Of a stretch of 64,000 nucleotides of DNA, positions 45,328 through 53,494 are shown in pieces. How positions within the stretch are numbered: position 1 is the stretch's first letter; each line of letters begins with the position of its first letter. The notes below the pieces were generated by a model, which did no database searches, was not told the DNA's origin, and saw only the letters and a program-made list of their open reading frames with translations. This DNA comes from Chitinophagaceae bacterium (GTDB taxonomy: Bacteria; Bacteroidota; Bacteroidia; Chitinophagales; Chitinophagaceae). The position numbers and the translations under genes were made by a program. The stretch lies in assembly GCA_016720585.1 (NCBI GenBank), contig JADKKH010000001.1, forward strand, positions 310,001-374,000, in the 5' to 3' direction.

Positions 45328-45861
45328 TTAATGCGGTAACTTATCTTTAAATTTCCCATACACCCAGGTGCCTCCAATGGCACAAAGTAAAGTCACCACT
45401 ATAACCGTTGCACCGGTTCCAATCTGGGCAAATAACGGTCCGGGGCAGGCTCCGGTTATTGCCCAGCCCAATCCAAAGGTTAATCCGCCATAGATCTGGC
45501 CTTTATTAAATTTTTTCGGTTCCAGGTTGATTGCTTCACCATCAATGGACTTAACCTTAAATTTTTTGATTAAGAACACGCTGATGATGCCAACTGCAAC
45601 AGCGGAACCTATCACTCCGTACATATGAAAACTCTGGAGCCGGAACATTTCCTGTATCCGGAACCAGGAAATTACTTCTGCTTTTACCAGGATGATTCCG
45701 AATAAGATTCCGGCCAACGCATATTTTATGTTTGTAAACAGAGGTTTATCCAATTCCGAACTGTTAACACACATGGCATTTTCTGAACGAACTTCAAAAT
45801 CTGTATTTGCTTTCTGGGCTACAAAAGGCATTTCACTGGTTGCTATATCCTGAACTGACAT
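45328..45861 (-). CDS. YeeE/YedE-family transporter, C-terminal-type half
   Basis: 177 residues with about four membrane helices. The signature GWAITGACPGPLFAQIGTG contains the conserved Cys used in TsuA-like thiosulfate channels. With the next gene upstream it makes a two-gene version of YeeE/YedE proteins that import thiosulfate or handle persulfide sulfur. It starts 10 bases after the partner gene. Confidence 0.9.
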   Translation of the reverse strand: MSVQDIATSEMPFVAQKANTDFEVRSENAMCVNSSELDKPLFTNIKYALAGILFGIILVKAEVISWFRIQEMFRLQSFHMYGVIGSAVAVGIISVFLIKKFKVKSIDGEAINLEPKKFNKGQIYGGLTFGLGWAITGACPGPLFAQIGTGATVIVVTLLCAIGGTWVYGKFKDKLPH

Positions 45862-45871
45862 ATGATTACGA

Positions 45872-46435
45872 TTAGAGTTTTAAAATGTATGGAAGAATAA
45901 GATTGGTCATAATGAATCCACCGGCCATAAAGCAGCAAGTGGCTACCAGGGAAGGCCACTGAAGATTACTTAATCCCATGATCGCATGACCGCTGGTGCA
46001 TCCTCCGGCATACCTGGTTCCAAAGCCCACCAGGAAACCGCCCACAACGATCATAATAAACCCCCGTGCCGTAAGCAGTTCTGACCAGGAAAATAAATCT
46101 GCAGGAACTATTCCCGCATAATTGGTGACGCCATAAGTTGCGAGTTCCTGTGATAATTTTGAATTGACCAGTACCGGTTCTGGATTGGAAAGTAATTGAG
46201 CGGCAATTATACCCCCTACTAAAATACCCGCAACGAAAAACAGGTTCCATATTTCTTTTTTCCAGTCATACTTAAAAAAAGGAATACCGGCCGGAATACA
46301 AGAGGCGCAAACATGACGCAGGGATGAAGATATTCCAAACGTTTTATTACCTAATAAAAGCAAGGCAGGCACCATAAGTCCGATTAATGGCCCGGCCACA
46401 TACCAGGGCCAGGGTTGTTTGATCCATTCTAACAT
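45872..46435 (-). CDS. YeeE/YedE-family transporter, N-terminal-type half
   Basis: 187 residues with about five membrane helices. RYAGGCTSGHAIMGLSNLQ is the hallmark conserved-Cys segment of the family; CASCIPAGIPFF adds two further cysteines. Probably forms one transport unit with the downstream half. First gene of the yeeE-yeeE-MFS operon. Confidence 0.9.
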   Translation of the reverse strand: MLEWIKQPWPWYVAGPLIGLMVPALLLLGNKTFGISSSLRHVCASCIPAGIPFFKYDWKKEIWNLFFVAGILVGGIIAAQLLSNPEPVLVNSKLSQELATYGVTNYAGIVPADLFSWSELLTARGFIMIVVGGFLVGFGTRYAGGCTSGHAIMGLSNLQWPSLVATCCFMAGGFIMTNLILPYILKL

Positions 46436-46454
46436 ATCCTATTTTTTAATAATT

Positions 46455-46498
46455 CAAAGTTCTTATAAACAGGGAATCCGCTCCGTGATAATTGTCAC
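46455..46498 (-). promoter_or_regulatory. yeeE operon promoter with Crp-like operator
   Basis: Operator GTGATAATTGTCAC (46485-46498). -7-like box GAACTTTG (46462 to 46455, minus strand; 5 of 6 consensus bases). Centre-to-box distance 29.5 bp. The ATG is 19 bases after the box. Confidence 0.75.
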
Positions 46499-46531
46499 AG
46501 CCATTTTAAATTAGTTATTTTTTCCGGACGC

Positions 46532-47545
46532 TTATTTTTTGGCAATTATGGGTTTATAAGGACCGAATTTATGCTGGTTCTCTGAAAAGCCATCCGTATA
46601 GGGCCCAAAAGGATGATCAAAGGGTTTTTTAGATATATCCGGCCAGTCCTTGCTCAGATCTTTGGAGGGCCGTGGTTGACTGTTTACAAAGGCGGCCACA
46701 TCCCAGGCTTCTTCTATGGTTAATTTGGGATTATCATGCGTGGCCAGGTTAAAAGGCATGTTACTTTTTATATAACCTGCAAAATTACTGATACGGAATA
46801 GTCCTGCACCATTGTTATAACTATGTTCGCCCCAAAGTGGAGGGTAATCATAGCTAGTTCCATTCGGGCTTAACTGACCGCCTCCATCGGTACCATGACA
46901 ACTTTGGCATTGGGCAATGAAAACCTGTTTCCCTTTCTCCGGGTCAGCCGCCCTTTCTAAAAAAGGCAGTTTCTCAATCCCGGCACCCTTTGGCTTTTCT
47001 CCTTTCTGTACATTTTTGCCAACCCATTTTATATAAGCATAAATAGCGCTGTATTCTTTGCCGTTGCTATCGGGTGCAGATCCGTTCAGGCTTCTTTCAA
47101 AACAATCGCTGACTCTTTTATAAATTGTTTCGATTGCGCCGCTTCTTTCCCGGAATTTTGGATAGGTTGAAAAAACGGCACTGTAATTATTTCCCCAGTT
47201 TTTTCTGCCTGCATTCAAATGACAATTCTGGCAATTCATACCATTGGAGATTTGAGCTACAGAACCTTTTGGACCCAAATAAATTGATGTATGAGCAATA
47301 AGTTCTTGTCCATAGGCAATTAAATTGCGCTCTTCACCGGCTACTTCATCATAATACAAGCTCGGGGGATTCCATAAACTATCTGTCATTGAAGACCCGG
47401 AACTATTTTTTGGGGAAGACTTGTCTTCAGCAGTAATTATTTCTGTCAATATAACCAACAGAATGGTTACAGAAATAATAACCAGTGGCCAGTTGTCACG
47501 GAGACTCATCCATAGGCTCTTCTTGGTTTGCTTACCTGAATTCAT
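46532..47545 (-). CDS. tsdA: TsdA-like diheme c-type cytochrome (thiosulfate dehydrogenase)
   Basis: 337 residues. One N-terminal membrane helix (about 18-36) anchors a periplasmic diheme domain. Heme sites: CQNCH (residues 105-109) and CQSCH (213-217). Cys148 in SDCFERSLNG matches the unusual Cys heme ligand of TsdA; PPLWGEHSYNNGAG and EEAWDVAAFVNSQPRP are further TsdA signatures. The reaction would be oxidation of two thiosulfates to tetrathionate (or the reverse). Its start overlaps the end of the SoxB-like gene by 14 bases, indicating translational coupling. Confidence 0.9.
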   Translation of the reverse strand: MNSGKQTKKSLWMSLRDNWPLVIISVTILLVILTEIITAEDKSSPKNSSGSSMTDSLWNPPSLYYDEVAGEERNLIAYGQELIAHTSIYLGPKGSVAQISNGMNCQNCHLNAGRKNWGNNYSAVFSTYPKFRERSGAIETIYKRVSDCFERSLNGSAPDSNGKEYSAIYAYIKWVGKNVQKGEKPKGAGIEKLPFLERAADPEKGKQVFIAQCQSCHGTDGGGQLSPNGTSYDYPPLWGEHSYNNGAGLFRISNFAGYIKSNMPFNLATHDNPKLTIEEAWDVAAFVNSQPRPSKDLSKDWPDISKKPFDHPFGPYTDGFSENQHKFGPYKPIIAKK

Positions 47546-49235
47546 ACGTGGTTCCCTGTAATTGTGTTAACAGTGTATGTGGCTGGTCAGTTGCTGTCGC
47601 TCTCTGTTCAAGTTTGGGTGACACCGGAGATTTTGCTGCCAGGTATTCTTCTATTACATCATGCATTAATACATTGGTTTTTTTTGGGTTCTTTACTTTT
47701 TCAATCCGGCAAAGTGTATCATCCGGGTCACCTTCTCTTTCACAGGCCACGATGCTGTATTCTTTATTCAGGTCCAGCGGTTCGCCATTCACTTTTACCC
47801 AATTTACTCTTTTTCCGAATTCATTACCAATGGTGAAATTTACTTCCATACCGGCAAAGCGGACAAACCAACCGCCAAACCGTTTGGAGGGGTCTTTGGC
47901 AAAAGCATTTTGTAATTCTTTTTCCTGCCAGTCCCACAATTGTGTACCCGTTATCAATCCTGTTTTTGCTTCACTGTCTACCGGCAGCATGTTCCATAGG
48001 AATTCACGGGTAATATCTGCTTTTCCGGTCGCCGGATTGACCGCTAAGGGTTGGCAAAAACGGAATCCGTTACTTAAGGCAATATCTGTTTTGAATTTCC
48101 AATGAATGGCATCGGTGATCAGGTTATCCATCGGTGTTTCCATAACAAAATACCGGACCAATGGCGTCGTGGTGGTGCCGATTACTTTTGATAAGTCCTG
48201 CTTAAATGGTGCAGAAGCTTTATCTATCTGTACCTGCAGTTTTTTATCACCCGGATATTTTACCGGGTCCACATCCAGCAACTGGTACTGATAATTTTTT
48301 ATTTTCCCGTTCTCTACTTCTACATCCAGTTTGCCCAGGAAAGATCCAAAGGCGCCGCATTCCACCACTTTACAATATTTTCCTTCAATGGGTATTCGTA
48401 CCCTTTCATGTGTATCAGCGCCTAAAATAAAATCAGCTCCCTGTACCGCAGGGTTATTGGCAAGCCCCACCTGTTGAGCTAATCCCATATGGGTTACAAT
48501 GAAAATGATACCGCATCCTTCTACTTCTTTCAACAGCTTGATATATTTCGCCACATTAAAATCAGCATGTTCAAAACGAATTCCTTCGCTATAAGCCGGC
48601 GATTGCCGTTTGGGAATTAAATGATCCGTATAGCCAATAAAACCAACTTTGGCTCCGGCGATATATTTCACCCAGTAAGGCGGGTAGATCAGTTCTCCAT
48701 TGTCAGCATCATTGGTTTTATGCCACATGTTCGCACAAATTTTTGCAGAGGTGGTGTGGCCCAGATCATAGAGCATTTTCTTTTTTTTGTACACCACTTC
48801 CCAGTTACCGGGTAGTATCAGGTCATAATTAAAATCATTCAACAGCGGTATCAATGCTTCCCCTTCGGTCATAGAGGCCACGGCGCTGCCATGAAAATAG
48901 TCGCCTCCGTCAATCAGTATTGTGTTGGCGGGGTTTTGTTTTCTAAAATGATTGATCATGGTTTTCAGTACTGCTAATCCACCTCTTTTTCTATAAACGG
49001 CCTTACTGTTTTCCCAGAAAAATTCATCATGGGTATTTAGCTGGGCATGAATATCTGAAGTATATAAAATGGTAAAACGATTCGAGGCAGCTTCGGAAAC
49101 GTTTTTTATTTCACCGGTTGAAGCAGGTAAGGCACCGGCAACACCAGCCAGCGAAGTACCGATCCCGGCAAGCGTTGTTTTCTTCAGGAAATCACGGCGT
49201 GAATTTCTGGTTTCATCATTCAGAAATATAGACAT
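47532..49235 (-). CDS. SoxB-like Tat-exported metallophosphoesterase
   Basis: 567 residues. A twin-arginine signal (NSRRDFLKKTTLAGIG) exports it folded. The metallophosphoesterase ligands are TSDIHAQL, IDGGDYFHG, LPGNWE, VTHMG and GADTHER; Trp in GNWE, where 5'-nucleotidases have His, is a SoxB trait. A 5'-nucleotidase-type C-terminal domain follows (about 350-540). SoxB cleaves sulfonate sulfate from a carrier protein during thiosulfate oxidation, but no soxYZ, soxA or soxX is present here, so the partner is unknown; a 5'-nucleotidase cannot be excluded. Overlaps tsdA. Confidence 0.78.
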   Translation of the reverse strand: MSIFLNDETRNSRRDFLKKTTLAGIGTSLAGVAGALPASTGEIKNVSEAASNRFTILYTSDIHAQLNTHDEFFWENSKAVYRKRGGLAVLKTMINHFRKQNPANTILIDGGDYFHGSAVASMTEGEALIPLLNDFNYDLILPGNWEVVYKKKKMLYDLGHTTSAKICANMWHKTNDADNGELIYPPYWVKYIAGAKVGFIGYTDHLIPKRQSPAYSEGIRFEHADFNVAKYIKLLKEVEGCGIIFIVTHMGLAQQVGLANNPAVQGADFILGADTHERVRIPIEGKYCKVVECGAFGSFLGKLDVEVENGKIKNYQYQLLDVDPVKYPGDKKLQVQIDKASAPFKQDLSKVIGTTTTPLVRYFVMETPMDNLITDAIHWKFKTDIALSNGFRFCQPLAVNPATGKADITREFLWNMLPVDSEAKTGLITGTQLWDWQEKELQNAFAKDPSKRFGGWFVRFAGMEVNFTIGNEFGKRVNWVKVNGEPLDLNKEYSIVACEREGDPDDTLCRIEKVKNPKKTNVLMHDVIEEYLAAKSPVSPKLEQRATATDQPHTLLTQLQGTTYEFR

Positions 49236-49317
49236 GGGAAATCGTTTAGAATGTAAAGTAATGCAGGGTTAAATAACAGCTTTTTTAGAGCTGGTTTGGA
49301 ACAACATTAACAGGCCT

Positions 49318-49752
49318 TCAGAAGCCAACTTTTATATAGCTCCATCCCTGTTCCTGTTTCAGAATAACTTCCCCGATACCCATTTTTACAAATCCGGCTT
49401 CGGGAATGATCGTTTCTTTTGAAATTTTTCTTTCTGTCAGTGTGTTTTCACAACCCAAAAACACCACGCCTTTTGATTTGAAGTAAGCGATCTTATCCTG
49501 TTGGGTTGTTTTACCGGTAACCAGGAACTCGATCCCCGGACCATGGGCAACCACTTCAATTGTGACACTATCACCCCAGGCATTTTTCAGGTTTTTAATA
49601 TTATTCATCAACCCTTTCCAAACCAGCGTATCATTGCTCGAAAGCTGTATCACAACACGATGTTGGGTAGTTGCATTGATTACAGGGGTTTGTGCTGACA
49701 AATGAAAAGATGAAAAGAGGATCGTAAGGGCCAAAAAGATTTTTTTGTGCAT
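49318..49752 (-). CDS. Periplasmic DsrE-family protein
   Basis: 144 residues with a signal peptide (cleavage near LSAQ). The DsrE/DsrF fold is shown by HRVVIQLSSNDTLVWKGLMN, IEVVAHGPGIEFL and the Cys-containing VVFLGCENTL. DsrE-type proteins carry sulfane sulfur on that Cys. A signal peptide places this one in the periplasm, beside TsdA and the SoxB-like enzyme. A weak hairpin (CAGCT/AGCTG, 49277-49293) follows. Confidence 0.88.
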   Translation of the reverse strand: MHKKIFLALTILFSSFHLSAQTPVINATTQHRVVIQLSSNDTLVWKGLMNNIKNLKNAWGDSVTIEVVAHGPGIEFLVTGKTTQQDKIAYFKSKGVVFLGCENTLTERKISKETIIPEAGFVKMGIGEVILKQEQGWSYIKVGF

Positions 49753-49775
49753 ACGCTGAATTTCAGATAAATAAA

Positions 49776-50087
49776 TTACAGTTTACTTTTTAAGCTTGTC
49801 CAGGGACCTCCATTATAAACGTCTATCCCGGATGATTTTAGAATTCCTTTTGCCATTCCGCTTCTGGTGCCGCTTTGGCAAACCGTGATCACCGGTTTAT
49901 TGAGTTTTTTTAACTCAGCAACTTTGGTACGGATATTATCCAGGGGAAAGTTTTTTGAGCCAGGGATATGGCCAGCCTTATATTCACCGGCAGATCGGAC
50001 ATCAATAATGAGGGCACCATTGCTCATCAATTCTTTATAATTGACAGATGTTCCGACAAATAATTTCTTTAATAATGCTAACATCAT
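49776..50087 (-). CDS. Single-domain rhodanese
   Basis: 103 residues. Active-site loop VCQSGTRSGM with the persulfide-forming Cys; IDVRSAGEYKAGHIPGS is the first rhodanese signature. An N-terminal segment MMLALLKKLFVGTS is hydrophobic but short. It moves sulfane sulfur between thiosulfate or persulfides and thiols. It lies 3 bases after the preceding rhodanese gene. Confidence 0.92.
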   Translation of the reverse strand: MMLALLKKLFVGTSVNYKELMSNGALIIDVRSAGEYKAGHIPGSKNFPLDNIRTKVAELKKLNKPVITVCQSGTRSGMAKGILKSSGIDVYNGGPWTSLKSKL

Positions 50088-50090
50088 TTA

Positions 50091-50372
50091 TCAGTTTAAC
50101 AGGAATTGCATATCGCCAAGGCCACCGCCATTGTACACCTCTGCTACTCCCAGTTGTTTTAAAATATTTACTGCCATTCCGCTTCTGTTTCCACTTTGGC
50201 AATAGAGAACTACGGGGCTTTTAAATGATTTGATTTCCTCCGCTTTGCCACTGACTTCTTCAAGGGGAATATTTTTGGCGCCGGGAATATGTTTTATTTC
50301 ATATTCCCAGGGACTCCGTACATCCACGAAAATGGTAGAGGGGTTTTTTATTAATTCTTTTAATGTACTCAT
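50091..50372 (-). CDS. Single-domain rhodanese
   Basis: 93 residues, cytoplasmic. Signatures VDVRSPWEYEIKHIPGA and active loop YCQSGNRSGM. About the same size and motif as its neighbour, indicating a tandem duplication with divergence. First gene of a rhodanese-rhodanese-dsrE run that may continue into the SoxB-like gene and tsdA. No operator found in its own 110-base upstream gap. Confidence 0.93.
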   Translation of the reverse strand: MSTLKELIKNPSTIFVDVRSPWEYEIKHIPGAKNIPLEEVSGKAEEIKSFKSPVVLYCQSGNRSGMAVNILKQLGVAEVYNGGGLGDMQFLLN

Positions 50373-50482
50373 GTTATATTTTTTTATTTATCGTAATTTA
50401 TTTTTCAAAACTTTTCAAGACAACGGTGTATCCCGTTGTAAAACCTGCCGGGTCGTAAAGAAAACAATGAAAACCCCTTTAA

Positions 50483-51901
50483 TTATAATAATGTTGACGG
50501 ACACACATAATCACTAATATTGAATTTGCCGCTTTCTTTGATAGCTTTAAATCCACTTTTTACATCCACCAGGTTGTCATAACCCCTGGCACGGAGAATG
50601 GACGTGAAGATCATGGAGCGGTAACCGCCGGCACAATGCACATAGTAAGTTTTGTCCTTATCAATTTGCGCCATACTATCGTTGATAAAATCCAGGGGGG
50701 CATTTTCTGCTTCGTCTATATGCTCACTCTGGTATTCGCTTTTTTTGCGGACATCCAGCACATGTACTTTTTCTTTTTTCATTATCTCAGACAATTCATC
50801 GGCACTTATCGTAGTAATCTGATCAACTTCTTTACCGGAATCTTTCCAGGTATTGAATCCGCCTTTCAGGTAACCGATAGTATAATCATAGCCTACACGG
50901 GCCAGTCTGGTTATTACTTCTTCTTCACGGCCTTCGTCAGTTACCAGTAATATTTCCTGTTTGATATCAGGGATCATAGCTCCAACCCAGGGGGCAAACT
51001 GCCCATCTATTCCAATGTTGATGGAGTTGGGTACAAAGCCTTTTGCAAATGTTTGCGGGTCCCGGGTATCCAGTATCAGGGCGCTGGTTTCATTGGCTGC
51101 TGTTTCAAAAGCATCCGGACTTAGTGCATGCTGACCTCTTTCGAGAACTTTATCAATGCTTTCATAACCCTGGATATTCAGCATCACATTCAGCGGGAAA
51201 TAGGCGGGTGGAGCTACCAAGCCGGTTGTAACCTCTTTGATAAATTCTTCTTTGGTCATATTGGCACGCAATGCATAATTGGTTTGTTTCTGATGACCGA
51301 GTGTATCGGTTGTTTCCTTACTCATGTTCTTCCCGCAGGCACTGCCGGCACCATGGGCCGGGTATACAATAATATCATCGGAAAGGGGCATGATTTTATT
51401 ACGCAAGGAGTCGAACAGGTAACCGGCTAAAATATCCTGTGTCAGGTCAGCTACAATTTTTTGTGCCAGGTCCGGACGACCTACGTCACCAATAAACAAG
51501 GTGTCACCGGAAAACAAAGCCACATCTTTACCCTGCTCATCCTTTAAGAGGTACGAGGTACTTTCCATCGTATGCCCCGGAGTATGCAACACTTTCAAGG
51601 TGATGTCACCTACTTTGAATTCTTCACCATCTGATGCAATATGTGCTTCAAAAGCAGGTTTTGCATTGGGACCATACACAATTGGGGCTCCGGTTTTTTT
51701 ACTCAGGTCCAGGTGGCCGCTTACAAAGTCAGCGTGGAAATGAGTTTCAAAAACGTATTTAATTTTCGCGTGATTACGTTCTGCCTTCTGGATATAAGGC
51801 TCAACCTCACGCAGCGGGTCAATGACCACCGCCTCACCATTACTTTCAATATAGTAGGCACCCTGTGCCAGGCAACCCGTATAAATTTGTTCTACTTTCA
51901 T
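50483..51901 (-). CDS. CstB-like persulfide dioxygenase-rhodanese
   Basis: 472 residues from MKVEQIYTGCLAQGAYYIES. Residues about 1-240 are a metallo-beta-lactamase-fold persulfide dioxygenase (THFHADFVSGH, LHTPGHTMES, VYPAHGAGS). Residues about 255-360 are a rhodanese domain without the active Cys (LVTDEGREEE). Residues about 365-470 are an active rhodanese (VHCAGGYRSM). This three-part order is that of Staphylococcus CstB, which turns persulfides from SQR into thiosulfate. Iron-dependent, cytoplasmic. It has its own operator-bearing promoter. Confidence 0.92.
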   Translation of the reverse strand: MKVEQIYTGCLAQGAYYIESNGEAVVIDPLREVEPYIQKAERNHAKIKYVFETHFHADFVSGHLDLSKKTGAPIVYGPNAKPAFEAHIASDGEEFKVGDITLKVLHTPGHTMESTSYLLKDEQGKDVALFSGDTLFIGDVGRPDLAQKIVADLTQDILAGYLFDSLRNKIMPLSDDIIVYPAHGAGSACGKNMSKETTDTLGHQKQTNYALRANMTKEEFIKEVTTGLVAPPAYFPLNVMLNIQGYESIDKVLERGQHALSPDAFETAANETSALILDTRDPQTFAKGFVPNSINIGIDGQFAPWVGAMIPDIKQEILLVTDEGREEEVITRLARVGYDYTIGYLKGGFNTWKDSGKEVDQITTISADELSEIMKKEKVHVLDVRKKSEYQSEHIDEAENAPLDFINDSMAQIDKDKTYYVHCAGGYRSMIFTSILRARGYDNLVDVKSGFKAIKESGKFNISDYVCPSTLL

Positions 51902-51934
51902 ATTGTGTTGTTTTATTTTTTTTGTATTAAGAGA

Positions 51935-51978
51935 CAAATTTCGTTCGTTGTAACAAATAGCACGGTGACTTCTATCAC
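51935..51978 (-). promoter_or_regulatory. cstB-like gene promoter with Crp-like operator
   Basis: Operator GTGACTTCTATCAC (51965-51978). -7-like box GAAATTTG (51942 to 51935, minus strand; 5 of 6 consensus bases). Centre-to-box distance 29.5 bp. The operator begins 2 bases after the tauE stop codon. This promoter supports the start at 51901 rather than 52021. Confidence 0.75.
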
Positions 51979-51980
51979 CA

Positions 51981-52793
51981 TTAATGACCGCCGCCTCCGG
52001 GGAAGAATAATTCTTTGACAATTATGTAAATACCCATAACCAGGACAAACCAGCCAAAACCTTTTTTAAGTTTAGTACCATCTATTTTCTTACTGAGGGC
52101 ATCACCTATAAATATACCGGCGACTGCAATTGCAGAAACGGTTAATAATAATTTCCAATCCATCGTATACTGGTATACATCTCCAGTAAACCCGATCAGT
52201 GATTTGGCAGCAATGATCAGTAAGGATGTTCCAACAGCTTGTTTCATCGGCAAATTACTCAGTAATACCAATGCCGGGATAATAAGGAATCCTCCACCGG
52301 CTCCCACGAGCCCGGTCAGCACACCCACGACAGCACCTTCCAGCAATATCATGGGGTAGTTGAATTTTTGCGCACCATTTTCTGCTGCTGCTTTTTTCTT
52401 TTTATCCCGGATCATTGAAACAGAAGCAGCAACCATCAGGATGGCAAATAAAACCATCATCAGGATACTTTTGGTTATTATAAAATCTCCTAAAGTGAAA
52501 ACCTGTTTTGGGATTACCGGTACAATGAATTTACGGGTAGCAAATACAGCTGCAATAGCCGGGATGCCGAAAATCAGGGCTGTTTTAAGATTCACCAATC
52601 CCTGTTTGTATTTGGGAATGACGCCCACAAGACTGGATAATCCAACAATAAATAAGGAGTAGGAGGTAGCCAGCACTGGCTCTACCCCGAAAAGATACAC
52701 TAAGACAGGAACGGTAAGAATGGAGCCGCCTCCGCCAATGAGACCGAGCGAAATTCCAATAACCAATGAAGCAATATATCCGATGATTTCCAT
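51981..52793 (-). CDS. TauE/SafE-family sulfite exporter
   Basis: 270 residues with about eight membrane helices in two repeats. GIGGGGSILTVPVLVYLFG-type and GLVGAGGGFLIIPALVLL repeats are the family hallmark. It probably exports sulfite made by the CstB-like dioxygenase, as TauE does in cst operons. It precedes the cstB-like gene and has its own operator. Confidence 0.93.
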   Translation of the reverse strand: MEIIGYIASLVIGISLGLIGGGGSILTVPVLVYLFGVEPVLATSYSLFIVGLSSLVGVIPKYKQGLVNLKTALIFGIPAIAAVFATRKFIVPVIPKQVFTLGDFIITKSILMMVLFAILMVAASVSMIRDKKKKAAAENGAQKFNYPMILLEGAVVGVLTGLVGAGGGFLIIPALVLLSNLPMKQAVGTSLLIIAAKSLIGFTGDVYQYTMDWKLLLTVSAIAVAGIFIGDALSKKIDGTKLKKGFGWFVLVMGIYIIVKELFFPGGGGH

Positions 52794-52807
52794 ATAATAC
52801 TATTATG

Positions 52808-52852
52808 CAAGATTAGTTATAAGACCATTCTCACAATGTGACTGAAATCACA
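52808..52852 (-). promoter_or_regulatory. tauE promoter with Crp-like operator
   Basis: Operator TGTGACTGAAATCACA (52837-52852), a perfect TGTGA-N6-TCACA. -7-like box TAATCTTG (52815 to 52808, minus strand; 5 of 6 consensus bases). Centre-to-box distance 29.5 bp. The ATG is 14 bases after the box. Confidence 0.78.
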
Positions 52853-52865
52853 GCTTCATCATCTT

Positions 52866-53485
52866 TTAAACAAGCTCAATCATATTCCGATGAAGCTTAA
52901 CCAGGTTTCGTTGCTCCATCTTTTTAAGCAAACGTGAGATAACTTCTCTGGAACTATTTAAATCATTGGCAATTTCCTGGTGTGACACATCTATAGTCAT
53001 TTTCCCGGTTTTACCAGCAAGGCGCTTCAGGTAAAACTCAAGACGTTCATCCATATTTCTGAAAGCAATATTATCTACTACGGATAATAATTCATCAAAA
53101 CGGCTACGGTAGGTTTGGATAACGAACTGGTACCAGCTTTTGTATGTATTCATCAGGTCATCCATCAGCTGAACCGGGATCATCAAAACTTCTGTATCCT
53201 CTTCTGCAACAGCCATGATCTCACTGGTCGTTGATTGCAGGGCACAAATCATCGAAACGGCACATGCCTGGCCGGGTCCCAGGTAATACATGAGGAACTC
53301 TCCGCCATCCTGGTACTTTCCCGGTATATTTTTATCCGGCCTTCCAGTACCAGGGCTGTTGACTTAATGTATTGTCCGGTCCGCATGATGGTATCCCCGG
53401 CCGTAAATCTTTTTTGCACGGCTTCTTTTTCTATTACCTCTATTAAGCCGGGTTCAAATTGCGGGAAGTGTTGTTTCCAGTCCAT
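52866..53485 (-). CDS. Crp/Fnr-family regulator of the sulfur island; frameshifted
   Basis: About 206 residues once one missing base near 53309-53312 is restored (GRIKIYREST then DGGEFLMYYLGPG). The N-terminal cNMP-type barrel ends in GQACAVSMICALQS, where cAMP receptors have GE-x-A and a phosphate-binding Arg; both are missing, and a CX5C pair takes their place. The HTH is SHQEIANDLNSSREVISRLL, with Arg, Glu and Arg at the positions that read GTGA in E. coli CRP. It lies 9 bases after murF in the same direction. It is the likely binder of the five GTGA-N6-TCAC operators. Confidence 0.85.
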
Positions 53486-53494
53486 TGGATAAAG

